From Pseudomonadota bacterium (GTDB taxonomy: Bacteria > Pseudomonadota > Gammaproteobacteria > Burkholderiales > Burkholderiaceae_B): DNA of 64,000 bases. Where the stretch lies: the NCBI GenBank assembly GCA_023387815.1, contig JAEWHK010000005.1:1-64000 (forward strand), written 5' to 3'. The notes beneath the pieces are model-generated. The model was not told where the DNA came from. It ran no database searches and worked only from the letters and a program-made list of their open reading frames with translations. The position numbers and the translations under genes are program-made. This document shows, one piece after another, positions 1-9,421 of the stretch. Position 1 is the stretch's first letter; the number at the start of each line of letters is the position of its first letter.

Positions 1-219
1 GCTTTCAGCAATATGAGCGCCGTGATTCACGCTGCCGGCGGGTCACTGCACAGTATCGTCAAGCTGACGCTGTTTCTGACCGACCTGAATCATTTCGGCA
101 TTGCCAATAATGTCATGTCAGAACTCATTCCCGAGCCGTTCCCAGCCCGCTCTACAGTCGAAGTCAGTGCGTTGCCCAAGGGCGCACTGTTTGAGGTGGA
201 AGCCATTATTGTCGTCTGA
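1..219 (+). CDS. RidA/YjgF/YER057c family protein, C-terminal part
   Basis: This is the last 72 codons of a gene that begins before the window; the frame is open from base 1. RidA proteins are about 130 residues long, so roughly half is present. The residues carry the family's C-terminal core, with the run PFPARSTVEV holding the conserved arginine that binds the carboxylate of the substrate, followed by the ALPKGALFEVEAI strand. RidA enzymes deaminate reactive enamine/imine intermediates released by PLP enzymes such as threonine dehydratase. The gene ends 29 bases before recG on the same strand, so the two may share a transcript. Assignment to the superfamily is firm; the exact subfamily cannot be told from this half. 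Confidence 0.85.
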   Translation, partial: AFSNMSAVIHAAGGSLHSIVKLTLFLTDLNHFGIANNVMSELIPEPFPARSTVEVSALPKGALFEVEAIIVV

Positions 220-248
220 TTTTCCGACTTGCCTTATCTTCCGGTTAC

Positions 249-2297
249 ATGACTGCGACTCCCGCGAAAGCTGACGCATCCGGCGCTCTGGGCAAAAAGT
301 TTGCCGCACTGGGACTGCACAGTGATTTCGATTTTGTGCTTCATCTGCCGTTGCGTTACGAAGACGAAACGGCGTTGCATGCCATCGGTTCACTGTACCC
401 TGGTCAGCTGGCTCAGGTTGAAGGCATCGTGCGCAAGTCTGAAGTGCAGATCCGTGGTCGCAGACAGCTGGTTGCAACCCTGGAAGATGATTCGGGGCAG
501 CTCGCCCTACGTTGGCTGCACTTTTATCCCAGTCAGATAAAGGCAGTGGAAGAGGGGCGTCTGATCCGCGCGCGCGGTGAAGTTCGTGGTGGCTCTTTCT
601 GGGGCTTCGAAATGGTTCATCCCAAAGTGACCCGGGCCGGTGCTCCGTTGTCCGACAGACTCACGCCGGTGTATCCTGCGACTGAAGGACTGAATCAGAA
701 TCAGATACGCAAGGCAGTGAATGCAGCACTGTCGCGCGTGCGGCTGGATGACACCCTGCCCGAAGCAATTCAGCGCAAATATCATCTGATGCCTTTCGCA
801 GAGGCCATTACACTTTTGCATAACCCGCCAAAAGAGGCAGACACCGCGTCCCTGATAGAAAAAACACATCCTGCCTGGGAACGCATCAAGTTTGATGAAT
901 TGCTGGCGCAGCAACTGGCCATGTCGGTGGCCCGCGCGACGCGTCAGAGCAAGCGCGCATATGCCATGACGGGAAAAGACTCGGGACTGAGACAGAAACT
1001 GATGGCGCAAATCGGCTTTACGCTGACTGCGGCACAGGAAAAAGTGTGCAATGAGATTCTTGCTGATATGCGACGCGACTATCCCATGCAACGATTGCTG
1101 CAGGGCGATGTGGGCAGTGGTAAAACTGTTGTCGCAGCCATTGCCGCTGCGCACGCCATCGATCAGGGTTATCAGGTAGCGATTATGGCGCCGACCGAGA
1201 TCCTGGCTGAACAGCATTATAGAAAACTCAGCGCCTGGTTCGGACCTTTGGGCATACAGCCCGGATGGCTGGCCGGCAGTCTGACGCCGAAGAAAAAGCA
1301 GCAGGCGGCCGAACTGGTCGCCAATGGCACTACGCGACTGGTGATCGGGACGCAGGCGCTGATACAGCAACACGTGAGCTTTCCTTCACTGGGATTGATT
1401 GTGGTCGACGAGCAGCACCGATTCGGAGTGGGGCAGCGCCTCACCCTGGCACGCAAGGGAGAACAGGAAACCATCGCGCCGCATCAGCTGAGCATGAGTG
1501 CGACTCCTATTCCGCGTACGCTGGCCATGACGTTTTTTGCCGACCTGGATGTTTCGGTGATTGATACCTTGCCACCGGGTCGCACGCCTGTTACCACCAA
1601 ACTCTTTGCAGACTCGCGCCGTGAGCAGCTCCTGGAACATGTTCATCATGCCATTCAGGAGGGCAGGCAGGTATACTGGGTGTGCCCGCTGGTAGAGGAA
1701 AGCGAAGCGCTGCAATTGCAGACTGCGACGGATACCTTTACCCGGTTACAGAAGGAGCTGCCGGATTTGCGTATTGGTCTGCTTCATGGTCGTTTGCCCA
1801 CGCAGGAAAAGACAACGGTGATGAGTGCGTTTAACAATCATGAACTGGATTTGCTGGTGGCCACCACGGTTATTGAAGTGGGCGTTGATGTGCCGAACGC
1901 TTCACTGATGATAATTGAACACGCAGAAAGATTCGGGCTTGCACAGTTGCATCAATTACGCGGCCGTGTCGGGCGGGGGCAAAGTGAATCACTCTGTGTT
2001 CTGCTGTACCAGGCGCCGCTGTCTGCCGTTGCCACAGCAAGGTTAAAGGCCATGTACGAAACGCAGGATGGCTTTGAAATTGCCCGTCGTGATCTGGAGC
2101 AGCGCGGTCCGGGAGAGTTTCTTGGGCTCAGACAATCGGGGATGGCCTTGCTGCGTTTTGCCGATATTGATCAGGATGCACCGATAGCAGATCAGGCGCG
2201 TGAAACGGCGCAGCAACTTCAAACGGTCTACCCGGAAGCGGCTGCGGCTCATCTTCAACGGTGGGCCCGACAGCGCGCAGATCTGCTCAGGGTTTGA
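249..2297 (+). CDS. recG: ATP-dependent DNA helicase RecG
   Basis: A 682-residue superfamily 2 helicase, close to the 693 residues of the E. coli protein. It regresses stalled replication forks and branch-migrates Holliday junctions. The N-terminal wedge/OB domain covers about residues 1-230. The Walker A motif GDVGSGKT is at 286-293, the DEQH box at 387-390, and the C-terminal helicase half includes the QLRGRVGRG motif VI. The ATG at 249 is used; it begins MTATPAKADA and runs quickly into the conserved LPLRYED segment. It lies between the RidA gene and oxyR, an order seen in Bordetella relatives. No unusual features were seen. Confidence 0.97.
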   Translation: MTATPAKADASGALGKKFAALGLHSDFDFVLHLPLRYEDETALHAIGSLYPGQLAQVEGIVRKSEVQIRGRRQLVATLEDDSGQLALRWLHFYPSQIKAVEEGRLIRARGEVRGGSFWGFEMVHPKVTRAGAPLSDRLTPVYPATEGLNQNQIRKAVNAALSRVRLDDTLPEAIQRKYHLMPFAEAITLLHNPPKEADTASLIEKTHPAWERIKFDELLAQQLAMSVARATRQSKRAYAMTGKDSGLRQKLMAQIGFTLTAAQEKVCNEILADMRRDYPMQRLLQGDVGSGKTVVAAIAAAHAIDQGYQVAIMAPTEILAEQHYRKLSAWFGPLGIQPGWLAGSLTPKKKQQAAELVANGTTRLVIGTQALIQQHVSFPSLGLIVVDEQHRFGVGQRLTLARKGEQETIAPHQLSMSATPIPRTLAMTFFADLDVSVIDTLPPGRTPVTTKLFADSRREQLLEHVHHAIQEGRQVYWVCPLVEESEALQLQTATDTFTRLQKELPDLRIGLLHGRLPTQEKTTVMSAFNNHELDLLVATTVIEVGVDVPNASLMIIEHAERFGLAQLHQLRGRVGRGQSESLCVLLYQAPLSAVATARLKAMYETQDGFEIARRDLEQRGPGEFLGLRQSGMALLRFADIDQDAPIADQARETAQQLQTVYPEAAAAHLQRWARQRADLLRV

Positions 2298-2359
2298 AAC
2301 AAGCATACCTGACTGCGCAAACGGGCGTGAAACGCTGGAAAATGCAGTTAAAGAGATAG

Positions 2360-2381
2360 AAGGGGCAGAGAGATGCCCTTT
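2360..2381 (+). terminator. Weak hairpin after recG
   Basis: GGGCA at 2363-2367 pairs with TGCCC at 2374-2378 around a GAGAGA loop, and the stem extends by A-T, A-T and G-T pairs. There is no long T run after it, so it may be only a weak or Rho-assisted terminator, or part of the oxyR leader. Confidence 0.3.
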
Positions 2382-2428
2382 GGCGGGAAAACCTAGATCA
2401 TTGACATTAATTTTTTGCGGAGCCTGGT

Positions 2429-3376
2429 GTGACGCTTACCGAACTCAAATATATTATCGCCGTTGCCCGTGAACGCCATTTCGGCAGAGCGGCAGAAGCA
2501 TGCTTTGTGAGTCAGCCAACCTTGTCGGTGGCAATCAAAAAGCTGGAAGACGAACTGGGCGTTGCCATTTTTGAACGCGGTGGCAATGAGGTTGGTGTCA
2601 CGCCTATCGGCCTGCGTATCGTGACGCAGGCCCAGAAGATTCTTGAAGAAAGTGCCAATCTCAAGGAAATTGCCCGACAGGGCCATGATCCGCTCACCGG
2701 TCCCTTGCGCGTTGGCATCATCCATACCATCGGCCCCTACCTGTTGCCCAAACTGATTCCGCTACAGTTGCAGCTCACGCCGCAGATGCCCCTGATTCTT
2801 CAGGAAAGCTTTACCGTACGTCTGCTGGAACTGCTGCGACAGGGCGAGATCGATTGCGCGGTTGTGGCCCTGCCTCTGCCGGAAGCGGGGCTGGAGATTC
2901 GTCCCTTATATGAAGAGGATTTTATTGCCGCTCTGCCTCGAAACCATCGCCTGGCGAAGGAAAAGGAAATTGACACCGAGATGATGAAGCAGGAAACCAT
3001 GCTGCTTCTGGGGGCGGGGCATTGCTTCAGGGACCAGGTTCTTGAAGTCTGCCCAGAGATGTCGCGCTTTTCCGCTGCCACTGACGGAATACAACGCTCC
3101 TTTGAAGGCTCATCGCTGGAAACCATCAGACACATGGTGGCTGCCGGACTGGGAATCACCTTGCTGCCGATGACTGCGATGCCCGAAAAGCCGCCGTCGC
3201 AGGATGACCTGGTTCGATATGTGCCGCTGAAGCATCCCGTGCCCAATCGCGAAGTGGTTCTGATCTGGCGTCGCAGTTTTCCCAGACTCCAGGCCATTGA
3301 TGCCCTTGCTGACTGCATTTATCAGTGCGATCTGAACGGGGTGCGTATGTTGCGGGGGAAAGTGCGCCATACCTGA
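2429..3376 (+). CDS. oxyR: LysR-family peroxide-sensing regulator OxyR
   Basis: A 315-residue LysR-type regulator that activates antioxidant genes after oxidation by hydrogen peroxide. The N-terminal winged helix-turn-helix spans about residues 1-60 (TELKYIIAVARERHFGRAAE, SQPTLSVAIKKLE). The effector domain holds the segment GHCFRDQVLEVC. Its two cysteines fall at residues 199 and 208, the same numbers as the E. coli OxyR redox pair, which makes the call specific rather than generic LysR. The start is a GTG at 2429; the next residues match the family N-terminus directly. The gene follows recG by 131 bases and is probably transcribed on its own or by readthrough. No ahpC, katG or dps lies nearby, so its targets are elsewhere. 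Confidence 0.93.
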   Translation: MTLTELKYIIAVARERHFGRAAEACFVSQPTLSVAIKKLEDELGVAIFERGGNEVGVTPIGLRIVTQAQKILEESANLKEIARQGHDPLTGPLRVGIIHTIGPYLLPKLIPLQLQLTPQMPLILQESFTVRLLELLRQGEIDCAVVALPLPEAGLEIRPLYEEDFIAALPRNHRLAKEKEIDTEMMKQETMLLLGAGHCFRDQVLEVCPEMSRFSAATDGIQRSFEGSSLETIRHMVAAGLGITLLPMTAMPEKPPSQDDLVRYVPLKHPVPNREVVLIWRRSFPRLQAIDALADCIYQCDLNGVRMLRGKVRHT

Positions 3377-3506
3377 CCGGCGTGGAATCCGCAACGATCA
3401 GGGTTTACCTTGACGGTTCAGGCAAAGCTAGCCCGAATTCAGAAAAAAATGCGAGAATAACGGCGTTAAACGTTTCGACGTAACCCTAATCAGTGGAGTA
3501 CTAGCA

Positions 3507-4628
3507 ATGAAATCTCTGAAAGCATCCGCATTATTCGTGGCTCTTTCCGCCGGCATGATGATGTCGACACAGGCGATGGCTGCAGATACCATCAAAATTG
3601 CCGCAGTCGGCCCCGTTACCGGCCCTGTTACCCAGTATGGCGACATGGTACGTGAAGGTATCCGTACTGCGATCGAGTCAGCCAATGCAGCCGGCGGCTA
3701 CGACGGCAAGCAGTTCGAAATGGTGGAAGTGGATGATGCCTGCGAGCCCAAACAGGGCCCGATCGCAGCCAATAATGTGGTCAACAAGAAAATCGGTTTC
3801 GTAGTTGGTCCCGTCTGCTCCGGTGCGACTGTTGGCGGCGCGTCCATCTATAACCAGGAAGGCGTGGTCATGATCACACCTTCAGCCACTGCACCAAACG
3901 TGACGGATGGTAAAAATTTCGATTTCGTGTTCCGTACGATTGGCCGCGATGACCAGCAAGGTCCAGCCGCCGCGAAATACATTGCCGAAAGCATCAAGCC
4001 CAAGAAAGTGGCTATTCTGCACGACAAGCAGTCCTACGGTCAGGGTATTGCCACTTCGGTTCGCGACAACCTCAAAACCGCCAATGTTGACGTTGCGCTT
4101 TTCGAAGGCATCAACGCAGGTGAAACAGATTACTCTTCTGTCATTACCAAGATGAAATCTGCCGGTGTTGATTTTGTTTACTACGGTGGTTATCACCCCG
4201 AAATGGGTCTGCTGATGCGCCAGGCATCCGAGCAGGGTCTCAAGGTGAAATTCATGGGTCCTGAAGGTACGGGTAACCCTGAAATCAATGCGATTGCCGG
4301 CGATGCTGTAGAAGGCATGCTGCTGACATTGCCCGCTGATTATTCAGCACTGCCAGAAAACAAAGCTGTTGTAGAAGCGTTCAAAGCCAAAAAACGTGAC
4401 GCATCCGGCGCGTTCCAACTGACGTCTTATGCCGCGACACAGGCGATTATCGAAGGCATCAAGGCGACGAAAAGCACCGAACCTGAAGCGGTCGCCGAAT
4501 GGCTGCATGGCAACACCGTCAAATCAGTCATTGGTGATCTGTCGTGGAACAAGCAGGGTGACCTGAACACATTCAAATTCGACATTTACACATGGCATAA
4601 AGACGGCAGCAAAACCGCTGTGAAATAA
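3507..4628 (+). CDS. Branched-chain amino-acid ABC transporter, periplasmic binding protein
   Basis: A 373-residue class I periplasmic binding protein of the LivJ/LivK type. A Sec signal peptide covers residues 1-25 (a Lys-containing start, a hydrophobic core, and AMA before the likely cleavage site), followed by the typical DTIKIAAVGPVTGP beginning of the mature protein. Two cysteines (DDACEP and GPVCSG) match the conserved disulfide in this family. It should deliver leucine, isoleucine or valine to LivHMGF, which is encoded 6.4 kb downstream on the same strand. The ugp cluster and proC lie between, so this subunit is probably transcribed alone and ends at a strong terminator. The ATG at 3507 is preceded by an AGTGGAG ribosome site. 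Ligand specificity is inferred from family and context. Confidence 0.9.
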   Translation: MKSLKASALFVALSAGMMMSTQAMAADTIKIAAVGPVTGPVTQYGDMVREGIRTAIESANAAGGYDGKQFEMVEVDDACEPKQGPIAANNVVNKKIGFVVGPVCSGATVGGASIYNQEGVVMITPSATAPNVTDGKNFDFVFRTIGRDDQQGPAAAKYIAESIKPKKVAILHDKQSYGQGIATSVRDNLKTANVDVALFEGINAGETDYSSVITKMKSAGVDFVYYGGYHPEMGLLMRQASEQGLKVKFMGPEGTGNPEINAIAGDAVEGMLLTLPADYSALPENKAVVEAFKAKKRDASGAFQLTSYAATQAIIEGIKATKSTEPEAVAEWLHGNTVKSVIGDLSWNKQGDLNTFKFDIYTWHKDGSKTAVK

Positions 4629-4701
4629 TTGCCGTGTAGTGAATGAGCTGTTGCAGGACAGGTCGGCCAGATAATAGGTTTTATTGTGGCCAGCCTGCCT
4701 G

Positions 4702-4740
4702 AAAAAGGCGAGGAAACGTGATGTTCCTCGCCTTATTTTT
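4702..4740. terminator. Bidirectional intrinsic terminator between the liv binding protein and ugpC
   Basis: An 11-bp perfect stem, AAGGCGAGGAA at 4705-4715 with TTCCTCGCCTT at 4724-4734, closes an 8-base loop. On the + strand it is followed by ATTTTT; on the - strand the arm is followed by TTTTTC. It can therefore stop both the binding-protein transcript and the convergent ugp transcript. Confidence 0.93.
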
Positions 4741-4787
4741 TGGCAAAGTGACCTGCCGCTGGCGTACCAAAGGCAGACACTCAACGG

Positions 4788-5870
<1,083 letters not shown>

Positions 5871-5882
5871 TTTATAAATCCT

Positions 5883-6728
5883 TTATTTCTCGGTATCCAC
5901 GAGACCCTTGACGAACCATTTCTGCATCAGGATCACGACCAGGCCAGGCGGTATCATCGCCAGTATTGCCGTGGCCATCACGATATTCCAGTCTGTCACG
6001 CTGTCGCCGCCGCCAATCATGGTTCGAATACCCACGACGATCGGTGTCATGTCATCGGTCGTTTTCATGACCAGAGGCCATAAGTACTGATTCCAGCCGT
6101 AGGTGAACTGGATCACGAACAATGCTGCTATGCTGGTTTTGGACAGCGGCAGCAGAATGTCACGGAAAAAGCGCATTGGGCCGGCGCCGTCAATACGGGC
6201 CGCCTCAATCAGCTCGTCGGGTACGGTGAGGAAGAACTGTCGGAACAGAAAGGTCGCCGTGGCCGAGGCAATCAGCGGCAGGGTCAGGCCGGCGTAAGTA
6301 TTGGTCAGACCCAGACCTGCGACAACTTCAAATGTAGGCGATATCCGTACTTCTACCGGGAGCATGAGCGTGATGAAAATCATCCAGAAGAAAAGCATGC
6401 GGAAGGGAAAGCGAAAATAGACCACCGCAAACGCAGAAAGCATCGATATGGTAATTTTGCCGACGGCAATCACCATGGCGATGACAAAACTGACCCACAG
6501 CATGTGTCCCACGCTGGTGGGCGCTGAGCTGGACCCGCCGAGCAGGGCGTTTTTGTAGTTGTCAATAAAGTGGCCACCTGGGAGCAATGACATAGGTGCA
6601 TTGGCAACCTCCTGGGCAGTCTGCGTAGAAGCAATGATCGCGATATAGAGTGGAAAGGCAACCACAATCAGACCCACGATCAGAATGACGTGAGCCATGA
6701 TGTCCAGAGCAGGGCGTCGTTCAATCAT
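5883..6728 (-). CDS. ugpE: sn-Glycerol-3-phosphate ABC transporter, permease UgpE
   Basis: A 281-residue inner-membrane permease, the same length as E. coli UgpE, with about six hydrophobic segments. The cytoplasmic EAA loop reads EAARIDGAGPMRFFRDILLPL and contacts the UgpC ATPase. It forms the transmembrane channel together with UgpA, whose gene ends 11 bases upstream. Tight spacing to ugpA and ugpC shows one transcript. The N-terminal MIERRPALDIMAHVILIVGL is typical for MalG-type permeases. Confidence 0.92.
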   Translation of the reverse strand: MIERRPALDIMAHVILIVGLIVVAFPLYIAIIASTQTAQEVANAPMSLLPGGHFIDNYKNALLGGSSSAPTSVGHMLWVSFVIAMVIAVGKITISMLSAFAVVYFRFPFRMLFFWMIFITLMLPVEVRISPTFEVVAGLGLTNTYAGLTLPLIASATATFLFRQFFLTVPDELIEAARIDGAGPMRFFRDILLPLSKTSIAALFVIQFTYGWNQYLWPLVMKTTDDMTPIVVGIRTMIGGGDSVTDWNIVMATAILAMIPPGLVVILMQKWFVKGLVDTEK

Positions 6729-6739
6729 CGTCTATCTCC

Positions 6740-7621
6740 TTAATACTGAACCTTGCGGTCAACGTAGCGGAACTGGATGATTGTCAGAACAATCACAATT
6801 AGCATGAGGATGACCGATTGTGCGCCGGACGAGCCATAGTCGAACGATTTGAACGCAGTTTTGTAAACGTTGTAGACCAGGATATTGGTTGATGTTCCCG
6901 GCCCCCCTTGCGTCGTGGTGTCGATAATGGCAAAGGTGTCGAAGAACGCATACACAATATTGATCACCAGCAGGAAGAACGTGGTTGGCGACAGCAGCGG
7001 GAATACGATGGTGCGAAAACGTCGGAAAGGACTGGCGCCATCAATGGCCGCAGCTTCCAGCAAAGACGTGGGAATTGACTGCAGACCGGCCAGGAAGAAC
7101 AGGAAATTATAGGAAATCTGTTTCCAGACCGCGGCCATGACAACAAGAATCATGGCATCTGTCCCGTTCAGTCTTGGGTTCCAGCTGATTCCCAGATTGG
7201 TCATGTACACAGCCAGGGTACCGACAGCGGGAGAAAACAGGAAGGCCCACAGCACCCCCACCACTGCAGGTGCGACCGCGTAAGGCCAGATCAGCAACGT
7301 TTTATAGGCACCGGCCGCACGCACGACACGATTGGCCATCAGGGCCAGAATCAGCGAGACGGCCAGTCCGATAACGGCGACCAGACCAGAGAAAAGCAGG
7401 GTGACCCAGAAGGAGGAGTGGTAGGTGCTATTGCTGAACAGACTGGTGTAGTTTTCAAACCAGACAAACTGCTCGTCACCGCCAAACGCCGATTCGATGA
7501 AGAAAGACTGTTTGATGGCCTGGCCTGCCGGCAAAAAGAAAAAGACAAACGTAATAAACAATTGCGGCGCCAGCAGAAGATAGGGCAGCAGTTTATGGTT
7601 AAAAACAACGCGTTTTTCCAT
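6740..7621 (-). CDS. ugpA: sn-Glycerol-3-phosphate ABC transporter, permease UgpA
   Basis: A 293-residue inner-membrane permease (E. coli UgpA has 295). The open frame extends upstream to 7756, but the ATG at 7621 (MEKRVVFNHKLLPYLLLAPQ) is the family N-terminus, and the extra 45 residues look unlike a membrane protein. The EAA loop reads EAAAIDGASPFRRFRTIVFPL. It pairs with UgpE in the channel. The gap of 261 bases from ugpB contains a terminator-like hairpin, so the permease genes are probably expressed below the level of the binding protein. Confidence 0.92.
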   Translation of the reverse strand: MEKRVVFNHKLLPYLLLAPQLFITFVFFFLPAGQAIKQSFFIESAFGGDEQFVWFENYTSLFSNSTYHSSFWVTLLFSGLVAVIGLAVSLILALMANRVVRAAGAYKTLLIWPYAVAPAVVGVLWAFLFSPAVGTLAVYMTNLGISWNPRLNGTDAMILVVMAAVWKQISYNFLFFLAGLQSIPTSLLEAAAIDGASPFRRFRTIVFPLLSPTTFFLLVINIVYAFFDTFAIIDTTTQGGPGTSTNILVYNVYKTAFKSFDYGSSGAQSVILMLIVIVLTIIQFRYVDRKVQY

Positions 7622-7825
7622 GAGAGAATTCCGATGCAGGTCGTGAGTGCTTATACATCCGGTCACCTGCGGTAGACGGACCCGACGGAGCCATGAGTCC
7701 AATATTGTAATGCCGGTCGCCGAATGGTCGACAGGCCGGACGCCACTGCACCCCAAAAAACCAAATGTGCTTCATATGATTCGCGGACGGCGACTATTTC
7801 ATTTGAAGCATGAATGAACAAAGGT

Positions 7826-7861
7826 AAAACAAAAACAGCGGGAGCAATGCTTTGCCCCCGC
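7826..7861 (-). terminator. Intra-operon attenuating terminator between ugpB and ugpA
   Basis: Read on the reverse strand, GCGGGGGCA (7861-7853) pairs with TGCTCCCGC (7846-7838), with one mismatch, around a 6-base loop. It is followed by TGTTTTTGTTTT. It sits 22 bases after the ugpB stop codon and ahead of ugpA. Partial readthrough here would give more binding protein than permease, as in other solute-binding-protein operons. Confidence 0.8.
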
Positions 7862-7882
7862 CGTCTTCAACCGCAAAAAGCG

Positions 7883-9193
7883 TTACTTGTTGCTGTTTTC
7901 AAAACGTACCAGCAGGTCGTTACTGCGTTTTTCCATATCGGCAACGCCATCCTTAATGGATACTTTGCCACCAAACATGGATTCCATGACGCCTTCTTCG
8001 ATATCGCGGATCTGAGGCAGGAAGCCCAGACGGACACCACGGGATTGCGCCGTTGTTTCAACATTCAGCTGCTGGAACGGTACGTCTGTACCAGGGTTTT
8101 TATCGTAGTAGCCAGCTTCTTTGGTTGCTTCGTAGGCGGCTTTGACGACTGGAACGTAACCCGTGTCCTGGTGCCATTTGGCGGCAACTTCAGGTTTCGT
8201 CAGATAGTGGAAGAAGGCCGTAACGCCTTTGTACACTTCAGGAGATTTTTTGGAGAATACCCACAGAGAGGCTCCGCCAATCACACTGTTCTGAGGTGCG
8301 CCTTCGACGTTGTCATAGTAGGGCAGTTTGACGACGCCGAATTTGAACTGGCCATTTTTCAGGATGCTGGCTCGTGTGCCGCTGGAACCGGTAAACATGC
8401 CGCATTTGCCGGAGGTGAACAGCGCATTGGCTGCGTCGCCACGTCCGCCATAGGTGAACGTGCCTTCCTTGGACATCTTGCTCAGGAACTCAAAGTGCTT
8501 CATGAACGCGTCGGAATGCAGATCGATACGGGCATCCAGTCCGCCAAAGCCATTGTCTTTTGATGCGTAAGGAACGTTGTGCAGGGACGCGAAGTTTTCA
8601 ATCAGAACCCAGGCAGGCCAGGAGGTGGTGTAACCGCACTCTACGCCCGCTTCCTTGAGTTTTTTTGCATAGGCTTCAATGTCAGCGTAGGTTTTCGGAC
8701 CTTTTTCAGGATCGAGGCCCGCTTTCTGGAACAGATCCTTGTTATAGAACATAACCGGTGTGGAGCTGTTAAATGGCATGGAAACCAGTTTGCCGTTGGT
8801 ATCTGAGTAATAGCCGGCAATGCCTGGAACAAAGGCTTTGGGATCCAGCGGATTGCCCGCCTTTTCTGCCATTTCCTGAACAGGCTGAATGGCGCCTTTG
8901 GAGAACATCATGGTTGCCGTGCCAACTTCAAACACCTGAAGAATATCGGGTGACTGGCCGGCGCGATAGGCCGCGATACCGGCGTTCATGGATTCACCAT
9001 AATTTCCTTTATAGGTTGCCTTGACGACATAGTCTTTCTGGGAGGCATTGAAGTCCTTGACGATGTCGTTGACACGCTCTCCCAGCGGTCCTTCCATGGA
9101 ATGCCAGAAAGTGACGTCTGTAGCCGCATGGGCGCTAAGGCTGGCAACCGACAGAATGACGGCCAGAGGTAAGGTGCGAAAGGTAAAGCGCAT
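7883..9193 (-). CDS. ugpB: sn-Glycerol-3-phosphate ABC transporter, periplasmic binding protein UgpB
   Basis: A 436-residue periplasmic binding protein (E. coli UgpB has 438). The frame is open to 9412, but the ATG at 9193 starts a clear signal peptide, MRFTFRTLPLAVILSVASLS with AHA before the likely cleavage site, then the mature ATDVTFWHSMEG start. A GGAG ribosome site lies just upstream of 9193. It captures glycerol-3-phosphate, and possibly its diesters, for UgpAEC. It is first in the operon, is transcribed away from proC, and is preceded by PhoB-like repeats and a -10 box. The substrate is inferred from the family and the full subunit set. Confidence 0.93.
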   Translation of the reverse strand: MRFTFRTLPLAVILSVASLSAHAATDVTFWHSMEGPLGERVNDIVKDFNASQKDYVVKATYKGNYGESMNAGIAAYRAGQSPDILQVFEVGTATMMFSKGAIQPVQEMAEKAGNPLDPKAFVPGIAGYYSDTNGKLVSMPFNSSTPVMFYNKDLFQKAGLDPEKGPKTYADIEAYAKKLKEAGVECGYTTSWPAWVLIENFASLHNVPYASKDNGFGGLDARIDLHSDAFMKHFEFLSKMSKEGTFTYGGRGDAANALFTSGKCGMFTGSSGTRASILKNGQFKFGVVKLPYYDNVEGAPQNSVIGGASLWVFSKKSPEVYKGVTAFFHYLTKPEVAAKWHQDTGYVPVVKAAYEATKEAGYYDKNPGTDVPFQQLNVETTAQSRGVRLGFLPQIRDIEEGVMESMFGGKVSIKDGVADMEKRSNDLLVRFENSNK

Positions 9194-9253
9194 TATTGAT
9201 TTCTCCAAGGAAATAAATGCCCTGTGATACAAAATGGGGCAGTAATAGACCGC

Positions 9254-9290
9254 ATTATAATATGACTCGTTTGTTACAGAATAGTGACTA
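9254..9290 (-). promoter_or_regulatory. Probable PhoB box and -10 element for ugpBAEC
   Basis: On the reverse strand three 7-mers follow one another every 11 bases: TAGTCAC (9290-9284), CTGTAAC (9279-9273) and GAGTCAT (9268-9262). PhoB binds 11-bp direct repeats with CTGTCAT-like halves. Taking the first two as the box, TATTAT (9262-9257) lies 10 bases after it; the overlapping TATAAT (9259-9254) lies 13 bases after it. The first is the spacing seen where PhoB replaces the -35 contact. The match is partial, but position and gene function agree with phosphate-starvation control, known for E. coli ugp. Confidence 0.6.
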
Positions 9291-9421
9291 TCCCTAACCC
9301 CGCCTCGGGCAACAAATTTTGCCAATAACTTCAATAAAATCGGCCGTTTGCTTGTGTTTTTGTCCGAATTGGCGTATTTTGCCGTGCGCGCTGGTGCATT
9401 CGCAGAGTACAATTGCTGACC

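Noticed and set aside
7814..8563. A 249-codon open frame on the + strand opposite ugpB
   Set aside because: It lies wholly inside ugpB on the other strand, has no family motifs, and its composition is that of a shadow of a well-supported gene.
9194..9412. An N-terminal extension of ugpB
   Set aside because: The extension contains the promoter and Pho-like repeats, and the signal peptide begins at 9193.
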